A DNA stretch of 36,598 nucleotides from Chitinophagales bacterium (GTDB lineage Bacteria; Bacteroidota; Bacteroidia; Chitinophagales; JADIYW01). The notes under the pieces were generated by a model. The model did no database searches, was not told where the DNA came from, and saw nothing but the letters and a program-made list of their open reading frames with translations. This document shows, one piece after another, positions 24,916 to 34,349 of the stretch (positions are counted from its first letter, which is position 1; each line of letters starts with the position of its first letter). A program made the translations under genes and the position numbers. The stretch spans positions 1 to 36,598 of the forward strand of contig JADLAJ010000005.1 of the NCBI GenBank assembly GCA_020848255.1. Direction: 5' to 3'.

Positions 24916-26391
24916 TTAACGCTTCACCAACACTGTAGCGTTTTGTACGTGTTCTATTAATTGTTTCACCGGTTCTTCCGAAACGTGCAATATGATATTC
25001 GGGAATAATCCGAAGAAAATAACCAATACCGCTAAACCTCCCAGCACTATTTTTTCATTTGTTGTAATCTCTCCGAATGTTTCCGTTAATGCATTTACCT
25101 CCCCGTGCATCATACTCTGATAGGCACGCAGCATATATAATGCTCCCAGTATCACCGTTAAGCCTGCAAATACAGCCATTATTGTGTTGTATTGAAATAC
25201 GCCGTGAATCAGTAAGAATTCACCGACAAAACCATTCGTTAAAGGCATTGCCACACTTCCTAATAATGCAATCAGGAATAAAACACTGAACACACGTGAT
25301 ACATTTCGGATACCTCCTAATTTCTGCATCGTATCTGTTTTCATTCTGTTCAGGATGATATCACATACAAAGAATAAAGCCACCACGTTAATACCGTGTG
25401 ACAACATCTGATATAAAGAGCCTTGAATACCCTGCAAATTAAAGGCAAAGATTCCGGCGGCAATTAAACCCACGTGACCTAAAGAAGAATAAGCAAGCAT
25501 GCGTTTGAAATCCTGCTGAGTCAATGCCATCAAAGAACCATATACCACACTTATAACACTTAGTATGATTACATATTTGGAAGCTAATTGCCATCCCAGC
25601 GGAACAATTGGAATTAACCATACGATTAATGCAAATGCTCCCATTTTCAGCATGATACCGGACAATAACATCGTTCCCTGCGTTGGTGCGTTTACGTAAG
25701 TATCCGGCTGCCAAGTGTGCAAAGGAAAGATTGGAATTTTAATTGCAAACGCCAGATAGAATGCAATAAATACAAACATCTGTTGTTTTGCGGATAGTAA
25801 GGCTCCTGCTTTGTAAAAGTCGTAGATATTGAAGTTTCTTGACGGATTATGTATCCAGATAAAGATAATGGCAAGCAGCATAAATAAACTTCCAAACAGC
25901 GTATAAATAAAAAACTTGAATGTGATTTTTTGTCTGCCCTCTCCACCCCAGATTAAAGAAATCAGGTAAATCGGAATTAAAGCCAGTTCCCAGAAAATAT
26001 AAAACAACAAGGCATCTTTTGCTAAGAAAACTCCCAGCAACGCACTTTGCATAGCTAATATCAAACTAAAATAAGCTTTCGGATTTTTTATATCCCGGCC
26101 TGCCGTGCTTTGTATAATAAATGGAACCAATAAAACGGTGAGCAACACCAGAATGATATCAATACCATCTATCTTAATGTAAAAATCCGCATTCAGCGCT
26201 TTAATCCATTCGGTATGATAAACAAAACAGCTGCATGCGGGATTCAGATTAAACTGATAAAATGCATACAGACCAACCCCTAAAGTTGCTAATGAGCCAA
26301 GCAACGCAATATTTTTTGCTTGTTTGTCATTAAAGATTAATGTCAACAAAACAAAAACAACAGGCAATATGAGCAACAGAAATACTAACAT
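24916..26391 (-). CDS. nuoM: NADH-quinone oxidoreductase subunit M
   Basis: 491 residues, an antiporter-like membrane subunit of complex I. Family residues seen: Glu135 in FYIFWELALIPIYLI, the lysine segment AFAIKIPIFPLHTWQPDTYVNAPT, and MLAYSSLGHVGLIAAG. It is full length with about 14 transmembrane segments. The extra 79-aa gene lies 23 nt upstream on the same strand. Confidence 0.96.
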   Translation of the reverse strand: MLVFLLLILPVVFVLLTLIFNDKQAKNIALLGSLATLGVGLYAFYQFNLNPACSCFVYHTEWIKALNADFYIKIDGIDIILVLLTVLLVPFIIQSTAGRDIKNPKAYFSLILAMQSALLGVFLAKDALLFYIFWELALIPIYLISLIWGGEGRQKITFKFFIYTLFGSLFMLLAIIFIWIHNPSRNFNIYDFYKAGALLSAKQQMFVFIAFYLAFAIKIPIFPLHTWQPDTYVNAPTQGTMLLSGIMLKMGAFALIVWLIPIVPLGWQLASKYVIILSVISVVYGSLMALTQQDFKRMLAYSSLGHVGLIAAGIFAFNLQGIQGSLYQMLSHGINVVALFFVCDIILNRMKTDTMQKLGGIRNVSRVFSVLFLIALLGSVAMPLTNGFVGEFLLIHGVFQYNTIMAVFAGLTVILGALYMLRAYQSMMHGEVNALTETFGEITTNEKIVLGGLAVLVIFFGLFPNIILHVSEEPVKQLIEHVQNATVLVKR

Positions 26392-26414
26392 GGATAAATT
26401 CTAATTTCTAAATC

Positions 26415-26654
26415 TTACACTATAAATAAACAAACAATTTTCTCTATCAAGGTCTGGTATGAAAATGAAACGACATGATTAAATCCGTTCACTAAAATAT
26501 CAGACAACTGATTATCAATTTTACCGGCAAATGCAAGTAAAGCAATTTGTGTTGCCCCGATAAACAAGGCTATACGCTGTACTGATCTTGCATTCAAGAC
26601 GTTCAGGGCAGGGATTAACACTACCAGCATCGTCAATAAAAAGATTACCATCAT
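26415..26654 (-). CDS. Small membrane protein between nuoL and nuoM, unknown
   Basis: 79 residues with two clear hydrophobic segments, about 2-22 and 27-45, then a polar region and a weakly hydrophobic C-terminus (KIVCLFIV). Two consecutive ATG codons open the frame, and the first is 3 nt after the nuoL stop. The end is 23 nt before nuoM. The spacing matches that of the real subunit genes in this operon, which argues that it is translated. I recognise no family and no similarity to NuoA, NuoK or NuoJ. It may be a lineage-specific accessory or assembly protein of the complex I membrane arm; that is inference from position. Confidence 0.7.
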   Translation of the reverse strand: MMVIFLLTMLVVLIPALNVLNARSVQRIALFIGATQIALLAFAGKIDNQLSDILVNGFNHVVSFSYQTLIEKIVCLFIV

Positions 26655-26657
26655 AGC

Positions 26658-28559
26658 TTATATTTTTACAAACATTAATATTATCAATACTATAATACTT
26701 ACCACCATTGCACCTACATAAAAGCCTAACCCACCGGTTTGTGTAAGACGCAGCAACTGACTCCAGTTGACTACAGAAGCACCAATACCATTCACCATCG
26801 CGTCAATTCCGGAGCGTTCTATATAATGATACAACAATCCTGAAATTCTGTTAAGCGGTTTCACAATAATTGCTTCATAAATTTCGTCGATATAATACTT
26901 GTAGTAAATAACTTCTTTCCATAAAGGCATTGCCTCATCATCACTTTTCGGAACAGATTTATTCGATAAGAAAATGGTTCGTGCCAACACAATCATCACC
27001 AGAATCAGAATAATGGTGATTGCCATTAAAATCAACTCTGTGTTCAATGTCATTTCCGTGGCTTTCATTTTTACAGAAGTAGCTAAGAAAGCATCTAACC
27101 AGTGGTGAATACCCAATGTGTGCCCTAACTCATGAGGGAATCCTATGAAACCGCCTAACACTGACAATACTGCTAATATCATCAAGGGAACGGTCATGCT
27201 TTTCGGAGATTCGTGCACATGATTTTTTTGAATATCGTTTCCTCTGAACTCTCCGAAGAAAGTCAGGAATAACAAACGGAACATATAAAATGCTGTCATT
27301 AAAGAAACCGCTACTGCCAGTACAAACAATACTTTATTATGTACAAAGATTTCTGCCAGCATCTGGTCTTTAGAGAAGAAACCTGCAAACGGTGGAATTC
27401 CTGAAATGGCAATCGTTGCAATAAAGAACGTGATATAGGTCACCGGCATTTTACTTTTCAGTCCACCCATGTTTCGGATATCCTGATCGCCGCTCATGCC
27501 GTGAATAACACTGCCTGCGCCAAGGAACAATAAGGCTTTGAAGAAAGCATGTGTAACCACGTGGAATACACCTGCAGAAAAAGCACCTACCCCCAATGCA
27601 CAAAAGATTAAACCCAATTGTGAAACGGTAGAATAAGCCAATACTTTTTTAATATCATTTTGGAACAGCGCAATCGATGCTGCTAACAATGCTGTAGAAA
27701 TTCCAATAATAGAAATCAGATGCATCGTGAACTCTGACATAGAAAATAACACGCCGCATCTTGCTACCATATAAATACCGGCTGTTACCATAGTTGCTGC
27801 GTGAATCAAGGCTGACACTGGTGTCGGCCCCGCCATAGCATCGGGCAACCAGGTATACAATGGAATCTGTGCGGATTTACCCATAGCACCGATAAATAAT
27901 AACAAGGTTATCCAGGTAATTAATTTACCATCTACTACTATAGTGCCTATTTGTGTAAAAACCTCATTATAGTTTATGCTTCCGAAAACGCCGAACGTTA
28001 AGATAATTCCGAGTAAAAACCCTAAGTCACCGATACGGTTCATGATGAATGCTTTGTTCGCCGCATTTGAATAATTGATATTTCTAAACCAGAATCCAAT
28101 TAACAAATAAGAACACAAACCAACACCTTCCCATCCCACAAACATCAGTAAGAAATTATCCCCTAATACCAGCAACAACATGAAAAAGACGAACAGATTC
28201 AGATAAGAAAAATATCTGTTGTAATCTTTTTCGTCGTGCATGTAGCCGGTGGAGTATACGTGAATTAAAAATCCGACTCCGGTTATAACCAACGTGAATA
28301 TGATCGATAAGGAATCTACTAAGAATGAAAACTCTGCATTGAAATTACCCACGTGGAACCAGGACAACAAAGAAACAGTAACTGCGTGATTATTGGAAAG
28401 CTGTGCACCAAAAATTAGCAGGGCAACGACGAAAGATGCCAGAATACTTCCGGGTGCTAAGAACGTAGTAATACTCTTTGATAAGTTTTTACCAAATAAT
28501 GCAATGATGATGAAACTCACCAGCGGAAATAAAGGAATAAGGTATACTAGTTGTTCCAC
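26658..28559 (-). CDS. nuoL: NADH-quinone oxidoreductase subunit L
   Basis: 633 residues, the distal antiporter-like subunit with its long C-terminal extension (lateral helix region near 520-600). Key features are Glu144 in FVGWEGVGLCSYLLIG, the MGKSAQIPLYTWLPDAMAGPTPVSALIHAATMV segment (present in full but quoted here in part by its ends), and AYSTVSQLGLIF. The start is 8 nt after the OmpA-like lipoprotein gene. Confidence 0.96.
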   Translation of the reverse strand: MEQLVYLIPLFPLVSFIIIALFGKNLSKSITTFLAPGSILASFVVALLIFGAQLSNNHAVTVSLLSWFHVGNFNAEFSFLVDSLSIIFTLVITGVGFLIHVYSTGYMHDEKDYNRYFSYLNLFVFFMLLLVLGDNFLLMFVGWEGVGLCSYLLIGFWFRNINYSNAANKAFIMNRIGDLGFLLGIILTFGVFGSINYNEVFTQIGTIVVDGKLITWITLLLFIGAMGKSAQIPLYTWLPDAMAGPTPVSALIHAATMVTAGIYMVARCGVLFSMSEFTMHLISIIGISTALLAASIALFQNDIKKVLAYSTVSQLGLIFCALGVGAFSAGVFHVVTHAFFKALLFLGAGSVIHGMSGDQDIRNMGGLKSKMPVTYITFFIATIAISGIPPFAGFFSKDQMLAEIFVHNKVLFVLAVAVSLMTAFYMFRLLFLTFFGEFRGNDIQKNHVHESPKSMTVPLMILAVLSVLGGFIGFPHELGHTLGIHHWLDAFLATSVKMKATEMTLNTELILMAITIILILVMIVLARTIFLSNKSVPKSDDEAMPLWKEVIYYKYYIDEIYEAIIVKPLNRISGLLYHYIERSGIDAMVNGIGASVVNWSQLLRLTQTGGLGFYVGAMVVSIIVLIILMFVKI

Positions 28560-28567
28560 TGTTTATT

Positions 28568-29452
28568 TTAATTTTTAATTTCTAACAATTTAAAAAACTC
28601 ATCCAGTTTCGGCATGATGATAATTTCTGTGCGTCTGTTAATCGATTTATTTGCTTTCGTATCATTCGGTACTTTTGCATTGTATTCAGAACGGCCGCCT
28701 GCAATAATTCTCGATGGGTCCACACCATAATTTTTCTGTAAAACACGCGCTATAGATGTTGCTCTTTTCACACTTAAGTCCCAGTTATCGATTAAACAAC
28801 TGGTAGCAATCGGCACGTTATCCGTATTTCCTTCAATCAGCACATCAAATGTTTTATAATCGTTGATTACTTTAGCAATTTTTTCAAGAACAGAATTTGC
28901 ACGAGTGGAAATTTCCGAACTGCCTGATTTATATAACATGTTATCTGATAAGGAAATCAACACTACACCTTTATCTACTTTTACGTTTACATCCGTATCG
29001 TTTACATCTGTCAGTGAACGTTTCAGATTCAGCACCAGCACCAGGTTTAAGGAATCCTTAGAACGTATCTGTGAATTCAGCAAACTGATATCTCTGCTTT
29101 GTTTATCTATGGTTTCCAATGATTGTCGGATACTTGCCGCACCTTCTTTACTGATAACGGATAAATTCGTTAACTGATCCAGCAATTTCACATTAGATGT
29201 TTTTTGAAAATCCACTTCCTTTGTTAGCTCCTCAATTTTTGCTTTTGCTTTTTCCAGTTCTGCAGAAAGTGCATCGAAGTTACTTGATTTTGTTGCAAAT
29301 CTTTTTTCGCATTCTGCCAAATCAGAAGTCGTCTGGCGCAAGGCCATTTCTATTTTATCTTTTTCGGTTTGTGTTGCCTGAAATTTCTTCTTGGTTACGC
29401 AAGAAGACAAGGCAAGTAACACCGCTATATATAATCCAATTTTTTTCATCAT
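28568..29452 (-). CDS. OmpA/MotB-type lipoprotein encoded inside the nuo operon
   Basis: 294 residues. The N-terminus is a lipoprotein signal with lipobox LALSSC (Cys18), so it is lipid-anchored, probably in the outer or inner membrane facing the periplasm. Residues about 25-135 are coiled coil. The C-terminal OmpA-like peptidoglycan-binding domain (about 160-285) shows LIEGNTDNVPI, NWDLSVKRATSIARVLQ, RIIAGGRSEYNAKVPN and SINRRTEIII. It is 13 nt after nuoK and 8 nt before nuoL, so it is embedded in the operon. Such proteins bind the peptidoglycan stem peptide. Anchoring or organising complex I is speculation. A general envelope protein that drifted into the operon is the simpler alternative. 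Confidence 0.93.
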   Translation of the reverse strand: MMKKIGLYIAVLLALSSCVTKKKFQATQTEKDKIEMALRQTTSDLAECEKRFATKSSNFDALSAELEKAKAKIEELTKEVDFQKTSNVKLLDQLTNLSVISKEGAASIRQSLETIDKQSRDISLLNSQIRSKDSLNLVLVLNLKRSLTDVNDTDVNVKVDKGVVLISLSDNMLYKSGSSEISTRANSVLEKIAKVINDYKTFDVLIEGNTDNVPIATSCLIDNWDLSVKRATSIARVLQKNYGVDPSRIIAGGRSEYNAKVPNDTKANKSINRRTEIIIMPKLDEFFKLLEIKN

Positions 29453-29465
29453 TTCTGATTTATGG

Positions 29466-29786
29466 TTACCATTTTAATCTGTTCAGGGTATCAATATCCG
29501 TGGACTTGGTATTCCTGAATATCATCATTAATATAGCAAGACCAACGGCTACTTCTGCCGCGGCTACCACCATTACAAAAAATACAAATACTTGTCCGCT
29601 GGTATCACCAAAATATCTGGAGAAAGCCACCATCAGTAAATTTACCGCATTCAGCATCAATTCCACACACATAAAAATGATGATGGCATTTCTTCTGAAT
29701 AAAACACCTAACACACCTATGCAAAACAAGGCTACACTTAAATAAATGTACCATTGAATCGGAATGCCTATTATTACATCTTTCAT
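29466..29786 (-). CDS. nuoK: NADH-quinone oxidoreductase subunit K
   Basis: 106 residues, three transmembrane helices. The two conserved membrane glutamates are Glu42 ([13 protein letters not shown]) and Glu78 ([12 protein letters not shown]), part of the hydrophilic axis of complex I. It lies 10 nt after nuoJ and 13 nt before the OmpA-like gene. Confidence 0.96.
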   Translation of the reverse strand: MKDVIIGIPIQWYIYLSVALFCIGVLGVLFRRNAIIIFMCVELMLNAVNLLMVAFSRYFGDTSGQVFVFFVMVVAAAEVAVGLAILMMIFRNTKSTDIDTLNRLKW

Positions 29787-29796
29787 ACTCTTCCTG

Positions 29797-30300
29797 TTAA
29801 TGTATTTCTTTTTTACTTAAAAATACCGCACCCACCATTGCTGCTAAAAACAATACAGATGAAACTTCAAACGGCAGCATATACTCTTTGAACAATACTT
29901 TTCCCAAACTATCCACTAACCCGATATTGCTGTTTCGTGCTGCCGGCAGCATTTGCACTTCCGCACCTTTCAATAAAGCCACTAAACACATCATCAGTAC
30001 ACCTGCAGAAATTACAGCAGCAACTTTTGGAATGTTCTTTTTATGCGGTTCGATTTCTTTATTCAAATTCAACATCATGATGACATATAAAAACAATACC
30101 ATGATGGCACCTGCATACACTATAATATGTGTCACTGCCAGAAACTGTGCGTTCAGCAATAAATAATGTCCCGCAATAGCAAAGAAGGTAACGATTAAAA
30201 ACAATACGGAATGCACCGGATTTTTATCCAATATAACCATTAGCGCGCTTAAAACAGCGACAAATGATAAGAAGAAAAATAAATATTGTGATAAAAGCAT
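29797..30300 (-). CDS. nuoJ: NADH-quinone oxidoreductase subunit J
   Basis: 167 residues with five hydrophobic segments. The family blocks [23 protein letters not shown] (in pieces) and [20 protein letters not shown] include the pi-bulge helix region YAGAIMVLF that takes part in coupling. It ends with the polar tail KKEIH and is 14 nt after nuoI. Confidence 0.94.
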   Translation of the reverse strand: MLLSQYLFFFLSFVAVLSALMVILDKNPVHSVLFLIVTFFAIAGHYLLLNAQFLAVTHIIVYAGAIMVLFLYVIMMLNLNKEIEPHKKNIPKVAAVISAGVLMMCLVALLKGAEVQMLPAARNSNIGLVDSLGKVLFKEYMLPFEVSSVLFLAAMVGAVFLSKKEIH

Positions 30301-30314
30301 TTTGTGATTACTGT

Positions 30315-30926
30315 TTAATGATGTTTATTCTCTTTTAATAACTTTTGTTTGTCCGCCCACGTTTGATTGTGTGCTTTTGTTTTGTCCTTTTTAAACTCCA
30401 ACACTTCTTTTGTTTGTCTTCCGGATAAATCGATACGATGATTAATATCTTCTACCAGTTTATCTTTACCATAAACAAATTCGTCACGTTTCAAATCTGT
30501 CGGTACAATTCTGTCTGTGAGAAAAATGGCTTCTTTCGGACAAGCCTCTTCACATAATCCGCAGAAAATACAACGCAACATATTGATTTCATATACCGCA
30601 GCGTATTTCTCCTCTCTGTATAAAGTTTCTTCACCTTTTTTACGTTCCGCCGCTTCCATCGTGATTGCCTCTGCCGGACAAGCTACTGCACATAAGCCAC
30701 AAGCCGTGCAGCGCTCGGCACCTTGTTCATCGCGCTTTAATACATGCTGCCCGCGATACGTTTCGGATATTTCCCGTTTCACTTCAGGATATCGGACGGT
30801 AGCACCTTTCTTAAAAAAGTGTTTCATCGTTATCACCATACCATTCGTGATGGCTGGCAAATAGAGTTTCTCTGCAAGAGACATCTCTTTCTTTACGACT
30901 ACTTTTTTTCTGTTGGTTAATTGCAT
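30315..30926 (-). CDS. nuoI: NADH-quinone oxidoreductase subunit I (two [4Fe-4S] clusters)
   Basis: 203 residues, carrying clusters N6a and N6b that pass electrons toward N2. Ligands are Cys73, 76, 79, 83 (CTACGLCAVACP) and Cys119, 122, 125, 129 (CIFCGLCEEACP). The chosen ATG at 30926 gives a basic N-terminus; a second ATG at 30884 (MSLAEK) is possible. The C-terminal 60 residues are Lys-rich and longer than in the short enterobacterial protein. It is 16 nt after nuoH. Confidence 0.95.
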   Translation of the reverse strand: MQLTNRKKVVVKKEMSLAEKLYLPAITNGMVITMKHFFKKGATVRYPEVKREISETYRGQHVLKRDEQGAERCTACGLCAVACPAEAITMEAAERKKGEETLYREEKYAAVYEINMLRCIFCGLCEEACPKEAIFLTDRIVPTDLKRDEFVYGKDKLVEDINHRIDLSGRQTKEVLEFKKDKTKAHNQTWADKQKLLKENKHH

Positions 30927-30942
30927 AGTTTACAATTGACAA

Positions 30943-31974
30943 TTATACTTTTCCCAATGCATACATCAATACACCTGTTGCCAGGATATTGAAGATGGCT
31001 AAAGGAATTAAAATTTTCCAGCCTAAATTCATTAACTGGTCATATCTGAATCTTGGAATCGTCCATCTCACCCACATAAAGAAGAAGATAAAGAAAATAA
31101 CTTTTCCAAAGAAAAATGCTGTTTGTGCTATTACCAGCCAGTTGCCGTCTAACGGAATATGCGACTGGAACGGTAAATTAAATCCGCCAAAATATAAAGT
31201 GGATATTACAGCGGAGGAAATGAAAATATTAATGTATTCCGCGAACAAATAGAAACCCAGTTTCATGGAAGAATATTCCGTATGGTATCCGCCTACTAAT
31301 TCTGTTTCACATTCCGGCAAGTCAAACGGTGCGCGGTTTGTTTCTGCAAATGCACAGATTAAAAAGATTAGAAAGCCGAGTGGCTGATAAACGATATTCC
31401 ACCATCCACCGGTGCCTTGCTGCGCTACCATTTCGCCTAAACTCAAAGTTCCTGTTTTCATTACCAGGGCAACAATGGCTAATCCCATGGCTATTTCATA
31501 GCTAATCATTTGAGAAGAAGCACGCAATGCACCCAATAATGAATATTTATTGTTCGATGCCCAGCCGCCAATCATAATACCATACACGCCGAAAGATACT
31601 ACACCAAAAACATATAAGATACCGATATTGATATCTGTAATCTGCAATGGATAAAAATGATCTCCAATAGCTAATTTGCCGCCCCAGGGAACCACTACAC
31701 CAGCCATTAAAGCTGTCAGCATGGCTAAACTTGGTCCGAGAATAAATAAAAATTTATTAGAAACCGTTGGTATAATTTCTTCTTTCATGAACATCTTCAA
31801 ACCATCTGCCAGTGGTTGAAAAATACCGAAAGGACCAGCTCTGTCCGGTCCGATTCTATCCTGCATAAACGCAGCTACTTTTCTTTCACCATACGTTGCA
31901 TATGCCGCCACGCCTAATGAAATTAAGAATACTATCAGTACTAAAATGGATTTATATATAATGAATGTCAGCAT
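30943..31974 (-). CDS. nuoH: NADH-quinone oxidoreductase subunit H
   Basis: 343 residues, eight to nine transmembrane helices, forming the quinone entry with NuoB and NuoD. Conserved loops are DRIGPDRAGPFGIFQPLADG, near residue 40, and RAPFDLPECETELVGGYHTEYS, seen as its two halves. The start codon shares one base with the nuoG stop (TAATG), which indicates translational coupling. Confidence 0.96.
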   Translation of the reverse strand: MLTFIIYKSILVLIVFLISLGVAAYATYGERKVAAFMQDRIGPDRAGPFGIFQPLADGLKMFMKEEIIPTVSNKFLFILGPSLAMLTALMAGVVVPWGGKLAIGDHFYPLQITDINIGILYVFGVVSFGVYGIMIGGWASNNKYSLLGALRASSQMISYEIAMGLAIVALVMKTGTLSLGEMVAQQGTGGWWNIVYQPLGFLIFLICAFAETNRAPFDLPECETELVGGYHTEYSSMKLGFYLFAEYINIFISSAVISTLYFGGFNLPFQSHIPLDGNWLVIAQTAFFFGKVIFFIFFFMWVRWTIPRFRYDQLMNLGWKILIPLAIFNILATGVLMYALGKV

Positions 31975-33005
31975 TACTTATCAATATTATTTGGATTCAA
32001 AGCACCTTCGCCTAAATCTATTTTGGTTCCGTCTAATTTTTTAATTTGCTTATGTATCCCTAACTGCAATTTCCTTAATTCATTATGGTTCTGAGAAATC
32101 ACAGAATGGTGACTGATTTTACTAGGTCCTTCTATCGTCCAGTCGCTTGTTTTTTTATGGTCGAAGCGGCAGCTGTTACAGATGAATTCCTCCACTTCTC
32201 CCCAACGGTCTTTACGAGCCGTAACACGCAACACATCATCTCCTTTCATCCATAAACGAGTTTTGCCGGAACACTTTTCATTATTACAATCTCTATGTGC
32301 ATCCACCGGATTAGTAAACCACACACGGCTTTTGAAACGGAAGGTTCTGTCTGTTAAGGCACCTACCGGACATACATCAATTACGTTTCCGGAGAAATCG
32401 TTATCAATGGCATTTTGTATATAGGTGGAAATTTCCGCATGGTCGCCGCGATTGATAACACCGTGCACACGACCATCTGTAATCTGCTCACACGTCTTCA
32501 CACATCTGTAGCATAGAATGCAGCGGTTCATGTGTAATTTTATCTTATCACCAATATCGATTGGTTCAAATTCTCTTCGTTGAAATTCGTAGCGGGTACC
32601 TTCTTTTCCGTTTTCATAACCTAAATCCTGCAAATGACACTCGCCAGCCTGATCACACACGGGACAATCCAGCGGATGGTTGATAAGTAAAAACTCTACT
32701 ACTCCTGCTCTTGCTTCCAGTAATTCAGGCGAAGTGGTATTGCGTACCACCATACCGTCCATCACATTTGTTCTGCAGCTTGGTACCGGCTTTGGCATCG
32801 GACGCGGATCTTTCTCCGAACCTTTTTCTACCGTAACAATGCATGTTCTGCAATAACCACCGGTGGTTTTCAGTTTGGAATAATAGCACATCGTCGGAGG
32901 TGCAATATTTGTACCATGCTGCTCATCAATCATTCTTGCCGCTGCCAGAATACTGGTGCCGTCAGGAACGTCAATCGTTATATCGTCTATGGTTACCTTT
33001 GCCAT
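31974..33005 (-). CDS. nuoG: NADH-quinone oxidoreductase subunit G, short form
   Basis: 343 residues against roughly 700-900 for full NuoG. The ferredoxin-like N-terminus has [2Fe-2S] ligands Cys40, 52, 55, 77, then His110/Cys114/117/123 (cluster N5) and Cys162, 165, 168 with Cys172 and Cys212 (N4 region, CILCYRCVKTC and VCPVG). A remnant of the molybdopterin Fe4S4 domain follows, with Cys240, 245, 276 and 279, and the chain then ends. The whole molybdopterin-oxidoreductase-like part is absent. As I recall, short NuoG is usual in Bacteroidota, so this is not a broken gene. Both flanking junctions are TAATG overlaps. Confidence 0.94.
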   Translation of the reverse strand: MAKVTIDDITIDVPDGTSILAAARMIDEQHGTNIAPPTMCYYSKLKTTGGYCRTCIVTVEKGSEKDPRPMPKPVPSCRTNVMDGMVVRNTTSPELLEARAGVVEFLLINHPLDCPVCDQAGECHLQDLGYENGKEGTRYEFQRREFEPIDIGDKIKLHMNRCILCYRCVKTCEQITDGRVHGVINRGDHAEISTYIQNAIDNDFSGNVIDVCPVGALTDRTFRFKSRVWFTNPVDAHRDCNNEKCSGKTRLWMKGDDVLRVTARKDRWGEVEEFICNSCRFDHKKTSDWTIEGPSKISHHSVISQNHNELRKLQLGIHKQIKKLDGTKIDLGEGALNPNNIDK

Positions 33006-34348
33006 TATGCTTCTACTAAGTTATTTAATCTGAAATAGTGTTTTACATCATGAATGGATTGCGGATTTTTCACATACTCTTCAAACTCATGTCTGAAATG
33101 ACGGATGGCCGCGGCTACCGGCCAGGCAGCTGCTTCACCCAGCGGACAAATCGTTTTTCCTTCAATCTTCGACTGCACATCCCACAATAAATCAATATCA
33201 CTCATGGTTGCTTTACCATCAATAAATTTCTTAAGAATTTTTTCCATCCAGCCTGTTCCTTCACGGCACGGCGAGCATTGTCCGCAACTCTCATGATGGT
33301 AGAAACGTGCAAACGTGAATAGATTTTTCACAATGGATGTATCTTCATCCATAGCGATAAATCCTCCGGAACCCAACATGGTACCGGTTGCAAAACCACC
33401 GTCACTTAAGGACTCGTAGCTCATTAAACGCGGTTCACCCTTAGCTGTTGTCAGGATTAACTCCGTTGGCAAAATCGGAACAGAAGAACCACCGGCAACC
33501 ACTGCTTTCAGTTTTTTTCCGTTGCGGATACCACCGCAATATTCATCGCTGTAAATAAATTCCTCTACCGGAACACCTAATTCAATTTCGTAAACACCCG
33601 GTTTATTGATATGACCGGAGGCAGAAATCAATTTTGTACCGGTTGATTTTCCGATACCGATTTTAGCATATTCATCTCCGCCAAAGTTGACAATCGGCAC
33701 TACTGCTGCAATGGTTTCCACATTATTTACTACTGTTGGTCGTCCCCATAAACCAGCTACTGCCGGGAATGGCGGTTTCAGTCTAGGATTGCCTCTTTTA
33801 CCTTCGAGAGATTCCAGCAATGCTGTTTCTTCACCGCAGATATAAGCTCCTCCGCCCGGTTGTACATATAAATCCAGATCATAACCTGAACCTAAAATAT
33901 TTTTACCTAACAAACCTGCTGCGTACGCTTCTTTGATAGCATTTTGCAAAATCTTGATGATGTAGAAATACTCACCACGCACATATATATAAGAAGTGTT
34001 TGCTCCAAGTGCAAAACTCGAAACAATCATTCCTTCTATCAATAAATGAGGAATGCGTTCCATTAAATACCTGTCTTTGAATGTACCCGGTTCTGATTCA
34101 TCCGCATTACACACCAAATGACGCGGAACACCTTCGGGTTTTGCGAGAAAACTCCATTTCATACCGGTAGGGAAACCTGCACCACCACGACCACGCAAGC
34201 CTGATTTTTTTACTTCCTCCACGATATCATCCGGCTTCATGGTTTTCAGCGCTTTCTCCAATGACTTATAGCCATTGTTTTGACGATAAACTTCCAATGT
34301 GTTGATACCCGGTATATGGTCGTATGTAAGTAATAATTTCTTGCTCAT
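33005..34348 (-). CDS. nuoF: NADH-quinone oxidoreductase subunit F (FMN, NADH site)
   Basis: 447 residues, the NADH-oxidising subunit. The FMN/NADH-binding glycine-rich loop is [10 protein letters not shown] (53-62), with [14 protein letters not shown] next and [19 protein letters not shown]-type sequence in the middle (here [14 protein letters not shown]). The cluster N3 ligands are Cys355, 358, 361 ([15 protein letters not shown]) and Cys401. It is 1 nt after nuoE and overlaps nuoG by one base. Confidence 0.97.
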   Translation of the reverse strand: MSKKLLLTYDHIPGINTLEVYRQNNGYKSLEKALKTMKPDDIVEEVKKSGLRGRGGAGFPTGMKWSFLAKPEGVPRHLVCNADESEPGTFKDRYLMERIPHLLIEGMIVSSFALGANTSYIYVRGEYFYIIKILQNAIKEAYAAGLLGKNILGSGYDLDLYVQPGGGAYICGEETALLESLEGKRGNPRLKPPFPAVAGLWGRPTVVNNVETIAAVVPIVNFGGDEYAKIGIGKSTGTKLISASGHINKPGVYEIELGVPVEEFIYSDEYCGGIRNGKKLKAVVAGGSSVPILPTELILTTAKGEPRLMSYESLSDGGFATGTMLGSGGFIAMDEDTSIVKNLFTFARFYHHESCGQCSPCREGTGWMEKILKKFIDGKATMSDIDLLWDVQSKIEGKTICPLGEAAAWPVAAAIRHFRHEFEEYVKNPQSIHDVKHYFRLNNLVEA

Positions 34349-34349
34349 C

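Noticed and set aside
31974-33005. nuoG truncated by a frameshift or stop
   Set aside because: The stop overlaps the nuoH start as TAATG and no leftover molybdopterin-domain sequence follows. Short NuoG is, to my knowledge, usual in this phylum.
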